Source: Cladosporium sp. IMV 00045
Taxonomy: Eukaryota; Ascomycota; Dothideomycetes; Cladosporiales; Cladosporiaceae
Length of the DNA: 64,000 nucleotides
Reading direction: 5' to 3'
NCBI GenBank assembly: GCA_001931905.2
Contig: MSJI02000489.1
Span: forward strand, 62,001 to 126,000
Position numbers and translations under genes: made by a program. The notes under the pieces are model-generated. The model ran no database searches, had not been told where the DNA came from, and saw only the letters and a list, made by a program, of their open reading frames with translations. How positions within the stretch are numbered: position 1 is the first letter of the stretch; each line of letters begins with the position of its first letter. Positions 12,189 through 21,225 of the stretch are shown here, one piece after another.

Positions 12189-14531
12189 ATGTCAGAAGCA
12201 CACAGATCTCCGCGCTACTGCGATGTGTGTAAAGGATTCGACGTCCGAGCCCTGCTCCTAGCCGCACAGAAGCCAAACACGAACAAGGCAGGACTACAGA
12301 CCTCAGCGCAGAAAGGCGTCATCTACAAGGCGATACCGGAATTCTTCAAACATCACGCAAACCTAGTCACGCTTCAGGATCATGCGACTAGTTGCGATCT
12401 ATGTCACGCATTTTGGCGTGTGTACACTCACCAGAGGAAACCCGAGGAACTCACCCGCACCGCCATAGAACAGGGTGTCGGGAAGGAGCAAATATTCATC
12501 GGGACCCTGGACTGGGACACTGGACTGAGTGCTATTCCCACTATCGCGGTGGCTCAAAGAGGACCTGCTCCGAACTACCCCCAGCGTCAGTTGGCTTGCT
12601 TCGAAGCCTGCGTTGAAGAGGGCGCTCAGGTGGACAACCGGTATCTCCTTGCGAGACTCCAGGCGTCCAATGGTGCAGATAAATCATGTTCCGAACTGGC
12701 GCGGACCTGGCTAGACAATTGCAGGTCAAACCATGCCGCGTGCAAGCAGAATGCGAGTGGCAATGCGGGCTTCCCGACTCGTCTACTGGCAGTGGGAGTC
12801 GATGATCCGGTATCCGGCGAAGACGAGATAAGAGTGCGCTTGGTGCAAGGGCCCAGCTGTTCTGGAGACTATGCGGCTCTCTCATACTGCTGGGGCCCAG
12901 ACCGCGACCTGATTCTCACCGAGCGCACAGAGCAATCCTTACGCGATGGCTACCCGCTTTCTGGTTTTCCAGCGACACTGAAAGATGCCATCACCGTCAC
13001 GCGCGAACTCGGCATCCCATATATCTGGATCGATGCCCTCTGTATTTTTCAAGATCAAGAGCGACAGGAAGCCAAAGAAGACTGGGCACGTGAGGCTGGT
13101 AGGATGAGGAGTGTCTATCGCGGAGCGGCGATCACCATCGAAGCTGCGGCTGCGACAAGGGGTCGGGAGTCTTTTCTCGTCGAAAGGCAGAGTTCTAAGC
13201 CATATTGTCCCCTGCCGTGGCGTAGCTCGGACAATACGACCACCGTCTATCTCAGACCGCTCGTGGACATCACTGACAACCAATTGCTGGGTACAAGAAT
13301 ATTCACCCGCGGTTGGACTCTGCAGGAAAGAGTGCTTGCGCCGAGGACGCTTTCATTCGGCAGACAGCAGATGTCGTTCGAATGTGCGAATGGTTTTGTC
13401 GACGAGACAGGGAGGTCTTCACAGCTACCAAGAGCGACTGAGCTCTATCTCAGTAAAGACTCAATGCTGCAGCTCAGACGAGATCGAAGCCTGTGGGCGT
13501 GCTGGGTGCGATCGCTTTCCTACACGCTGAGGCTACCACCCGTCGTGTCTCTCATCAGTGCCTACAACATCGGATGGACCACCCAAGGAGCGATCGATGT
13601 GCCCGGCGGTTACTGGTCGACCTACTACGGCTACTGGCGAGGAATGATCGAACAATTCACAGAGCGACAGCTCACAGACAGCGCAGACCGCCTGCCCGCC
13701 TTGTCCGGTCTCGCCGACGAATTCAGACGCACCACCGGCGACACCTACCTCTGCGGCCACTGGCGAGGCGAACTGATCACCAGCCTGGCATGGAGGGTCA
13801 ATGACTTATACGACCCCAAAGGCGAATACGCCCACTACCCCGGCATACCACCCAGCAACTTCGTGAACGGCCCTTATCCAGACAGCATCAAACCACCAGA
13901 CCACTACGCCGCACCGTCCTGGAGCTGGGCATCCGTGCAAGGCAGGGTTTATTTCTGGCTCATGAGCTACCAGCTGCGCGATCGCAAGGTCAAAGAACTC
14001 GCCCGAGTGAAGAGCGTCCACGTCACTCCGAAGCACTCCTCTGATCCGCTTGGAAGCGTCTGCGATGGATATCTGGTCCTTCAAGCTCCAGTGTTACACA
14101 TCCCGGACCCCCAACAACCGTGCGATCCGAAATATCAGCTCGAAAGACTCCACCAACACATTCAAAGACACTACCTGCGTCGAGACCAGGAATTCTACCA
14201 GCACCATCTTCACCACGAAGGGCAGCGCTTCGCACTCCTCAAGCTGCTGCAGGAAAAAGCCGGGGATGGCGACGAGGGTGTGATACTAAAGCTCCTGCTG
14301 CTTGAAAGCTGCGAGAACGGTGGGTATCGACGACTGTGCTGTGTGCACGTTCAGGTTGGCACCGTGAGAGAGTTCGAGAACGCTTTCTTCTCGCCATGGA
14401 TGAGGGCGTCGACGGAGCCTAGTGACGTGGAGTACGTCCGGGAGTTGCAGCCGGAACTTGCGAAGGCGGTGGAGATGGCTAAGGAAATTCGAGAGGCGCC
14501 GTGGAAGTCGGAGATGGTCACTATTTACTAG
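12189..14531 (+). CDS. HET-domain protein, copy A (intact)
   Basis: 780-residue heterokaryon-incompatibility (HET) domain protein; members of this family can trigger programmed cell death after non-self recognition. The N-terminus has paired cysteines (CDVC at 11-14, CDLC at about 69-72) and the pre-HET pattern WLDNCRSNHAAC. The HET domain covers about 228-340: YAALSYCWG, then LKDAITVTRELGIPYIWIDALCI, then DWAREAGRM and VYRGAAITIEA. The remaining 400 residues are a C-terminal region with no domain I can name. The ATG at 12189 is supported because copy B begins with the same residues. The two copies differ much more here than in dac1 or ngs1, which fits the fast evolution usual for HET genes. 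It sits beside a metabolic cluster without an obvious functional link. Confidence 0.9.
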   Translation: MSEAHRSPRYCDVCKGFDVRALLLAAQKPNTNKAGLQTSAQKGVIYKAIPEFFKHHANLVTLQDHATSCDLCHAFWRVYTHQRKPEELTRTAIEQGVGKEQIFIGTLDWDTGLSAIPTIAVAQRGPAPNYPQRQLACFEACVEEGAQVDNRYLLARLQASNGADKSCSELARTWLDNCRSNHAACKQNASGNAGFPTRLLAVGVDDPVSGEDEIRVRLVQGPSCSGDYAALSYCWGPDRDLILTERTEQSLRDGYPLSGFPATLKDAITVTRELGIPYIWIDALCIFQDQERQEAKEDWAREAGRMRSVYRGAAITIEAAAATRGRESFLVERQSSKPYCPLPWRSSDNTTTVYLRPLVDITDNQLLGTRIFTRGWTLQERVLAPRTLSFGRQQMSFECANGFVDETGRSSQLPRATELYLSKDSMLQLRRDRSLWACWVRSLSYTLRLPPVVSLISAYNIGWTTQGAIDVPGGYWSTYYGYWRGMIEQFTERQLTDSADRLPALSGLADEFRRTTGDTYLCGHWRGELITSLAWRVNDLYDPKGEYAHYPGIPPSNFVNGPYPDSIKPPDHYAAPSWSWASVQGRVYFWLMSYQLRDRKVKELARVKSVHVTPKHSSDPLGSVCDGYLVLQAPVLHIPDPQQPCDPKYQLERLHQHIQRHYLRRDQEFYQHHLHHEGQRFALLKLLQEKAGDGDEGVILKLLLLESCENGGYRRLCCVHVQVGTVREFENAFFSPWMRASTEPSDVEYVRELQPELAKAVEMAKEIREAPWKSEMVTIY

Positions 14532-15041
14532 CTGTGGAGCGTGTGTTGTCTGTAGACATCGACTCTACCAATGCAAAGATCACCATTTAGTAAAGCTATA
14601 TATTTAGACAAGTCAGCCACTCCAACATCGATTCATGACAATCATGCATCCAGGGGAGGTGGTCTAGCGGTATGACATCTTCTTAGCACTGTACACATCA
14701 CCCCGTACGAGCTGAGTGGAGAAGGTTCCCGGTTCGACTCCGGGTTTCTCCATGTTTGATCTTTTGCTCTTTGTGCACAATGTCAGCGAGCAACAGAGAT
14801 ATTTTTTGCCTTTTGCATTGCCTGGGACATCGCCAGGGGATGTTTACTTCGCACAAGAAAGAGGACGGATGGGGTACAACTATATAAACCCCGGTGGTGA
14901 CATTGTGCATGAAGAGATATAAGTTGAAATGGTCTTGAGCTATGTATAGGTAGGTATAGTAGTATCCCAGAAACGCCCTCGCTGCCCAGATATAGACGTG
15001 TAACTTGCACGATCGACTCGTAATGCTGAAATAAGTCCCTC
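14532..15041. other. Convergent intergenic between HET gene and dac1, copy A
   Basis: Holds the HET 3' UTR, the tRNA-Ala gene and the dac1 3' UTR. Nothing else is recognised. Confidence 0.6.
14653..14752 (+). tRNA. tRNA-Ala(AGC) with 28-nt intron, copy A
   Basis: The cloverleaf can be drawn by hand. Acceptor GGGGAGG pairs with TTTCTCC using wobbles; anticodon stem TCTTC/GGAGA is perfect; anticodon AGC is at 14685-14687; the T arm is CCCGG-TTCGACT-CCGGG. A 28-nt intron (14689-14716) follows position 37, the usual place. The mature length is 72 nt and the discriminator base is A. The weak acceptor (G-T at three pairs) leaves some doubt about function. Confidence 0.82.
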
Positions 15042-16325
15042 TCAAACCACCCTCGTCCCAAACTTCCACACCTGCTCCACCGCAATCCGTTTCTTCCCAT
15101 CCTCCTCTCTCGCATCAAGAACCACCAAATCCGCATCACCACCCTCCCCAAGCGTGCCCTTCGACCCTCCCAACCCCAGCATCTCCGCCGGAGTGGCGGT
15201 GACAGCCCTCAAAACCTCTGGGACGCTGGCGCCACTCCACTGCCAGAAGTTCTCCACACACTCTCCCAGCGTCGCGCAGCTGCCCGCCAGAGTATCCGTT
15301 CCTTCCCTCGTCAATCGCGCCCCGACCTTCTCCCATCGATCCCCGTTCGTCCAATCGTACGTCCCATCAGGCAGGCCCGCTGTCTTCATCGCGTCGGTCA
15401 CAAGAATGAAGCCATCCGGGTGTGCGTTCCAAGCGATCTTGACGGTCGTAGGGTGCAGATGGATGCCGTCGGCGATGATGCCGAAGTACGGTCGCTCAGC
15501 GCCGGAGGCCTTTCCCAGAGTACCGAAGGGTCCGGGGTTGCGGTGGTGCAGAGGTCGCATGGCGTTGAAGAGATGCGTGAGCATGGTTGCGCCGGAGTGG
15601 AGGGCGGACGTGGTGGCTTCATATGTGGCTTCGGTGTGGCCGAGGGCGAAGCGGATTCCACGGGATGTTATTTGTGAGATGGCTTCGGATACGCCGGAGA
15701 TTTCGGGAGCGGCGGTAATCAGGGCGATTGGAGGCTTCTCGTCCGGAGAGGGAGCTTCAAGATTTGAAGCGCCGTAGCATGCTTGGAAGTCTTGAAAGCC
15801 ATTTGGTGCGGATTGGAGAACAGAGGGGCTGTGGATGCCGCACTTGGAGCCGGCGATGAAAGGTCCCTCGCAGTGCGCGCCAAGGGATTCAGAGCCCTCT
15901 AATGCATTTCGGGAGGCGCCTGAGGGTGCAAGGTAGGGCAGAGTTTGATGATATATATCCGCTTCTTGGCTGGGCAGGGTTGGAAGGTAAGACGTTACGC
16001 CTGTCTGGATGAGTTCCTTGTTCAACTGCTTGAGGCCTTTCTGGTATGTCTGCATGTCTTGGGGAACGGTAGAGAAGTCGAAGCCGAAGGCGCCGTTAAG
16101 CTGGACATCGATGAAGCCTGGTGACAAGATCTTGCCTTTGAGGTCCACGATTTGGTCGGGGATGATATGGTAATCGTAGAAGATTTCCTGGCTGTGGAGA
16201 ATTTTGCCGGTGACAGAGCTGATCCAGAGATCCTCCTCGACGAGTTCGTTTCCCTTGACAAGATAGCCTCCAGTGAATTTTGTGACGCCTGTTCGAGGCC
16301 TTTCGGGCGACAGTGCCATAGGCAT
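15042..16325 (-). CDS. dac1: N-acetylglucosamine-6-phosphate deacetylase, copy A
   Basis: Hydrolyses GlcNAc-6-P to glucosamine-6-P plus acetate, the second step of GlcNAc catabolism in the cytosol. The start is the ATG at 16325, giving 427 residues, normal for NagA-type amidohydrolases; the open frame continues upstream but without an ATG. Metal and catalytic positions of the family are visible: E153 in HCEGPFI, H230 in LGHTEATY, H251 in THLFNAM and D311 in VTDAM. The N-terminal PGFIDVQLNG motif is typical. There are no introns. It is divergently transcribed from ngs1 across an 845-base shared promoter. Copy B differs at only about 8 residues (for example Q58E and V to I near the C-terminus), so both copies appear to be under purifying selection. 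Confidence 0.95.
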   Translation of the reverse strand: MPMALSPERPRTGVTKFTGGYLVKGNELVEEDLWISSVTGKILHSQEIFYDYHIIPDQIVDLKGKILSPGFIDVQLNGAFGFDFSTVPQDMQTYQKGLKQLNKELIQTGVTSYLPTLPSQEADIYHQTLPYLAPSGASRNALEGSESLGAHCEGPFIAGSKCGIHSPSVLQSAPNGFQDFQACYGASNLEAPSPDEKPPIALITAAPEISGVSEAISQITSRGIRFALGHTEATYEATTSALHSGATMLTHLFNAMRPLHHRNPGPFGTLGKASGAERPYFGIIADGIHLHPTTVKIAWNAHPDGFILVTDAMKTAGLPDGTYDWTNGDRWEKVGARLTREGTDTLAGSCATLGECVENFWQWSGASVPEVLRAVTATPAEMLGLGGSKGTLGEGGDADLVVLDAREEDGKKRIAVEQVWKFGTRVV

Positions 16326-17170
16326 GTTGGATGCTGTGCTTCGAGTCTTGATCTGATTTGCCAATAATAGCTTGATGGAAGGTGCTTGCAGCGTCGAGTT
16401 GTACCTCAAAGTCTTCGCAGTATGTAGGTGAATATAAGAAATGGGTGAGATCGACAGACAAGCTATACGTGCAGATAAGAGAAAAAAGATTGACTTTGCA
16501 TCATCATCCTACCTTTCCATGTGCAACTGTAGCTCCAGTCCATGCCGCGAAAGGGCTGCCAGAGCAGATTCGGTTCCATCCACTGGAGTCGACATGTGCA
16601 AAGCTTCGCTGGCCCATAAAAGCCAGGAGACGACGTAACTCCGCCGTTACATGCCAATCGCCGTTTATGTCATGAAGACAGAGTGACAGGTACATGTGTG
16701 AGGGGTGTTGTGTAAGATCCGCCGTTAGCTTTGCAGGGCTGACACCGAGTGCTGGCGAATGCTGTGGCTGGCCTCGGCAACGGAGGCTCCCGTCCGCGAT
16801 GTAACCTCACGCAGAACGGAGGATGGAGTGAAGTCGCAGTGGCAGCAGATCATCCTCCACTGCAACGGAGCATTCGCTTGTCTTCCCTGCCGAAAGAGCA
16901 ACGGTGCTATCCGAGCCTTACGTCTGTCTGAAGCCCTTGCGATAGGAGGCAATCTAATCTGCAGCAGAACACGACCGTGGGACGTGGTGGGGTTCGCGTG
17001 GTGGATCGAGAAGAATGCGGAGCGGAGGCAGTTCCACTGGCAACGTACTGGCGAGATAACGCTGTAACGTCTGGTCCGGCAGCATCGTCGCTCTGCGACT
17101 GTTACGGCCTGCAGTAGAGCCTGTCCTCTCTGCTCGTCGTTGCGGTTAGACTGCTAGTAGTGCCGACAAG
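16326..17170. promoter_or_regulatory. Divergent dac1/ngs1 promoter region, copy A
   Basis: 845 bases between the two start codons. The sequence is largely preserved in copy B (45080-45955), with small indels near 16620 and 16780. This spacing would allow joint control by one activator, plausibly Ron1. I searched by eye for an Ndt80-type CACAAA core and did not find a convincing one. Confidence 0.6.
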
Positions 17171-20100
17171 ATGGCAGCTGGAGACGGAGAGCTGGCCCCG
17201 GTATGGGATGACATGGAGAGGTACGTTGATCCACGCCCTGCCGCCGCCTGAAACTATCCGCCATGGAGATGCTGACTGTTGCATCATGTTAGGACCCTCG
17301 GGCAGCTGTTTATGGCAAGTAACCCATGCCAAATTAATGTATTCTTGGACTGTAGCTTATTGTTCCATTAGATGGGCTTCGAGGGCCCTGTGGTCACTCC
17401 GCAGATCCGGAAGCTCATTAGTGAGCACCATATCGGGTCCATTCTTCTGAAGGCGTCTAACATGAAATGTGAGCCTGCCATCTCCGCATTGTTCATTATT
17501 ACTTTGAAGCTCATCATGCTCAGCCGCGGAACAAACGACACAACTCATCTACGAATTGCAAAAGACAGCCTACGATGCTGGCCATCCAGTCCCTCTTACC
17601 ATCGGCATCGACCAGGAAAATGGTGGAGTCAACAGCCTCTTTGACGACATTTACATTCGCCAATTTCCCTCAGCCATGGGTCTGGCGGCGACCGGGTCTC
17701 GAGAGCTAGCCTATGAAGTCGCAAAAGCTACCGCAGAAGAAATTGCTGCATGTGGCATCAACTTGATCCTTGGTCCGTGTCTGGACGTTCTGACGAACGC
17801 GCGCAACCAACCGCTGGGTGTTCGGACACACGGTGATGACCCACAAGAGGTTTCTGCTTTTGGTGTGGCGTTCATGAATGGCTACAAGAAGGCTGGCGTA
17901 GCGACCATGGGGAAGCATTTCCCCAGCTACGGTAGTCTGGAGTTTCTTGGATCTGCATTGGATGTGCCGACAATCACCGAGAGTCTGGAGCAACTGAGTC
18001 TCAATGCTCTTGTGCCTTTCCGCAATGCAATCAGAGAAGGTCTGGATGCAATGATGGTCGGTGGCTGTGCAATGTCTTCGGCTGGACTGAACGTCATGCA
18101 CGCCTGTCTCTCCGAGCAAGTCGTGAATGAGTTGCTGCGGAACGAGCTCCATTTTGAGGGTGTAGTGATATCTGACTGTCTCGAAATGGAGGCCCTAAGT
18201 CACAACATCGGCGTTGGGGGCGGCACAGTGATGGCGGTCAACGCTGGATGCGACGTTGTCTTACTTTGTCGTTCATACACACACCAACAAGAAGCAATCG
18301 AAGGCTTCAAACTCGGTCTCGACAACTTCAACATCACGAAAGAGCGTGTACGGACCTCGCTGAACCGCATCTTGGCCATGAAGGCTAAATGCACGTCTTG
18401 GGAGAAGGCACTGCATCCTCCAGGCATCGATGTCCTCTCGAAGATGCAACCATCACATACAATTCTGTCGACGAAAGCCTACAACTCCTCAGTCACAATA
18501 GTACGCGACAAAAACCGCGTTCTACCACTGACGAACATACTGGAACCTGAGGATGAGCTTCTTCTACTGACACCTCTGGTCAAGCCGTTAGCAGCTTCCG
18601 CAGCTGCACGCGCACTGTCAGAACAGGCATCGAACGGCTCGCCCGAGCCTGCTGTCTGGGAGCGTAGTTCCTCTGTAATGAGTGGCGAGCGTGTGTTTCG
18701 AGAACTGGGACGCTCACTCGCACGGCAAAGAAACGGTCGTGTTCTTCACACCTCATATACAGCCAACGGCGTACGGCCACAACACGAAAATCTGATCAAC
18801 CGTGCCGGGGCAGTCATCATAGTCACCGCAGATGCCAATCGCAACCTTTACCAGAATGGCTTCACAAAGCACGTCTCGATGATCTGCAATATGCAGTACA
18901 CCTCTGGCGGCGAGAAACGGGAGAAGCCTCTAATTGTGATCGCAGTCAGCTCCCCGTACGACTTTGCAATGGATCAGTCCATCGGCACGTATTTGTGCAC
19001 TTATGACTTCACCGAGACCGCTCTTGTCGCCCTGGTCAAGGTGCTCTATGGCGAGTTTACGGCTGCTGGTGCGTTGCCCGGCAGCATCAGCCAGAGCCAG
19101 AAGCTTTCGCAGTCGAGACAGCATTGGCTGGTCGAGAACTTCAACGAGGAACGAGATTCTGCTGGTCTGGACGCATTGATCAAGTCGGTCGTTGAAGGCA
19201 ACACCCCCGGGATGCATTCAGAGCTTTCTGGCGCCAGCTCAAACTCGCTCCTGCTTCACAACCCAGAGGTCCTGGAACAGCACTTTGTCGTTCGCAACAG
19301 CAGTACCCAAACGTTGTATGGCTTTTGCGCCACCTACTTCTTCCAAGCAAGTGGAACGGGCGTCATTGCAGCCATATTCGTCGACCCAGCCCGCCGTAAG
19401 CTGTCAATCGGACACTCGCTGCACAACCGTGCCATTCGCACTCTTCTGCAGCGTGAGGGGATCAAACGCTTCCAGCTCGGTTCACGCTTGCCCAGCATCT
19501 ACCTCGGTAGCCCAACTGGTCATGGCGGTGAGCGCAAACGTCTGCGGTCATGGTTCGCAAATCTCGGCTGGAACACAGCACTGTCACGCAACGTATGCAG
19601 CATGATAGCTCGCAATCTCTCTACCTGGAAGCCGCCTGAAGGCATGGCAAGAAGCTTGCAAAGCGCTGGAGCGGACTTCGACCTCGTGTACGGCTGGAAC
19701 TACGCGGTCGAAGTACTAGACCACATCAAGACCAACAACCGCCAAGGCCTTGCTGAAGTCTACAAGCTTGCCCTGGCGGATCCTTCGGCTTGCGGCATTA
19801 TTCGGGCGAAGAGACCTGAAGATGGGGCCTTAGTCGGCACAGTCGTGCTGTACAACATGCAATCGCAACTAGCAGAATATGTGCCTGCGATGAAAGCTAT
19901 TGGCGAGCTGACTGGTGGTATTTCGTCGCCAGTGATCAGTCCTTCCGTGGGAGAGTATTCGACTCTGCTCCAAGGGCTGATACTGTTGGGTATGAGGCAG
20001 ATCCGACAGCAGGGCTGCAATGCGTGCATCTTGGATTATGTGAGTTTCTTTGCGACATGTCTTCTAGAAGTGTGTCTTTTGCTAATGTGGATTGATAGAT

Positions 20101-20212
20101 GGACGGCGATGGCAGTTTCGACGGACTGAGCGCAATGGGCTTCAGTGTACTGCACAATTTCGAGGAAGTGTCTTGTGACGCTGCGACTTGGACTATGATA
20201 CCTCCTAGTTGA
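17171..20212 (+). CDS. ngs1: GH3-GNAT GlcNAc sensor/acetyltransferase, copy A
   Basis: Homologue of fungal Ngs1: an N-terminal glycoside-hydrolase-3-like domain joined to GNAT acetyltransferase domains. In Candida albicans the protein senses GlcNAc and acetylates histones at catabolic genes. My model is 932 residues in five exons: 17171-17220, 17293-17314, 17372-17468, 17524-20039, 20099-20212. Intron 2 (17315-17371) has a GC donor (GCAAGT); it joins LGQLFM to MGFEG in frame. The GH3 part keeps the nucleophile region (VISDCLEMEA, D274) and KHFP at 187-190. It lacks the Asp-Ser-His acid/base loop of active NagZ enzymes (SYGSLEFLGSALDVP here), which suggests ligand sensing rather than hydrolysis. 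The GNAT acetyl-CoA motif RRKLSIGHSLHNRAI lies near 680-695. The last exon adds 37 residues starting MDGDG. Confidence 0.92.
17315..17371 (+). other. GC-AG intron in ngs1, copy A
   Basis: 57 nt, donor GCAAGT, acceptor CCATTAG. Splicing at the only nearby GT (17319) would break the frame, while GC splicing restores the family sequence. Copy B has the same intron at 46100-46156. Confidence 0.8.
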
Positions 20213-21205
20213 AGGGAGCGGTTGGCTTACTACTGACGATGGCTATGATACCCTGGTATATTTTGTTTCTGGCTTGACTTGACTATAAATGACTTTCCAC
20301 ATTCTGTTTTATTATTATTCGCAACCCTTATGCCCGCCTCTTTAATCAATTATATTAAGTCTCTCACGAAGAGCATAAATCACAGGTCATGTTGTGAATA
20401 CGAAAAGCTCCCATTCGCTACCTCGGCCTCACTTCAGCTGTCGGAGGCCGCCGAAAGCTCATTTCCAGGCGCTTATGCTATCCTGCTTCGTCTATGCTGC
20501 CGTCGATCACGCTCCTCGGCCCCACCTGCGGTGTGGTGGTGGACCCGACGCCCTCCGCAAGAGCGCGACTAGTGATCGACCCCACGCGACAAACCCCAGT
20601 CCATGGCTGATGGCCCTCTCCAAGCTTCCGGGGACGCCTGCTGCTTGTGTCTTGTCGTCCTCTCTCTCTAATCACCACCCTGGCTCGCTCGTCTGGCCAA
20701 GTCCTTGACATGTTCTGACGCTTTTTCCATTCTTCCACGCCGCTTCTTCTGCCTTGCCCCGGACGTGCTCGACTATACTCCCCTGCTACTGTTGTTCGCG
20801 TGAGTGTTGCACAGCCAATCTACTTCCAGACGTACATGATCTCCAGCTCGGCTACGGAGTGAGGGTTGATCGGTAAGCCGACGACATCCGACCAGCACAG
20901 CACATACAGCTGCGGTGTTTAACGGGAAGATACGACAAGAAGACGAGACGTCGGTGAAGACGACAGTGACGACATACTGGGACAGACAACTCCACCCATC
21001 TTGGATCTCTACACCCTGGTCCTGACGACCTGGCTCAACCACAACGCCTGGACCATCCGCTCTTATCGTGCCTCGGCTTAGGTCCGAAAGGGAAGGATTT
21101 GAGACAGTGCGTGCGACGAGCCCGTATCTTGCGAAGCACTGCCAGGCGCCTTCTGCTCCTCGTATGCGCCAACCAACTCGCTGTCAGTAACATCAATCCC
21201 ACGCT
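20213..21205. other. ngs1 3' region and orphan ron1 leader, copy A
   Basis: Aligns with 49000-50008, which in copy B is the region between ngs1 and the ron1 ATG. The ron1 coding sequence does not follow; the sequence ends in the gap. Two TTGAC units are present at 20274-20283 against six in copy B. Confidence 0.8.
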
Positions 21206-21225
21206 NNNNNNNNNNNNNNNNNNNN
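21206..21225. other. Assembly gap (20 N)
   Basis: A run of N exactly where copy A homology stops and the RIP-mutated repeat starts. The true distance is unknown. Confidence 0.99.

Larger units (their letters stand above)
11600..21205. repeat. Segmental duplication, copy A (partner about 40350-50008)
   Basis: A block of about 9.6 kb repeated in the same orientation about 28.75-28.80 kb downstream. Both copies carry, in order, a HET gene (+), tRNA-Ala with intron (+), dac1 (-), ngs1 (+) and about 1 kb that in copy B is the ron1 upstream region. Intergenic DNA is also alignable. Divergence is uneven: one 60-base sample in ngs1 has 1 mismatch, another about 9. The left edge is diffuse, fading between about 11570 and 11650. 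The right edge is the assembly gap, at the point corresponding to 50008 in copy B, 46 bases before the ron1 ATG. Because copy B continues into the rest of the GlcNAc cluster, copy A is probably the derived one (inference). Confidence 0.93.

Noticed and set aside
16326..16409. Extended N-terminus for dac1 upstream of the ATG at 16325
   Set aside because: The upstream open frame has no ATG, and the ATG-started protein already has the normal family length in both copies.
17319..17371. Canonical GT donor (GTAACC) for ngs1 intron 2
   Set aside because: It would put the downstream exon out of frame with the GH3 domain; the GC donor four bases earlier restores the family sequence.
11600..21205. Copy A as a pure assembly duplicate of copy B
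   Set aside because: Many substitutions, indels and a frame difference separate them and their flanks are distinct; allelic misplacement is still possible and is listed as a check.
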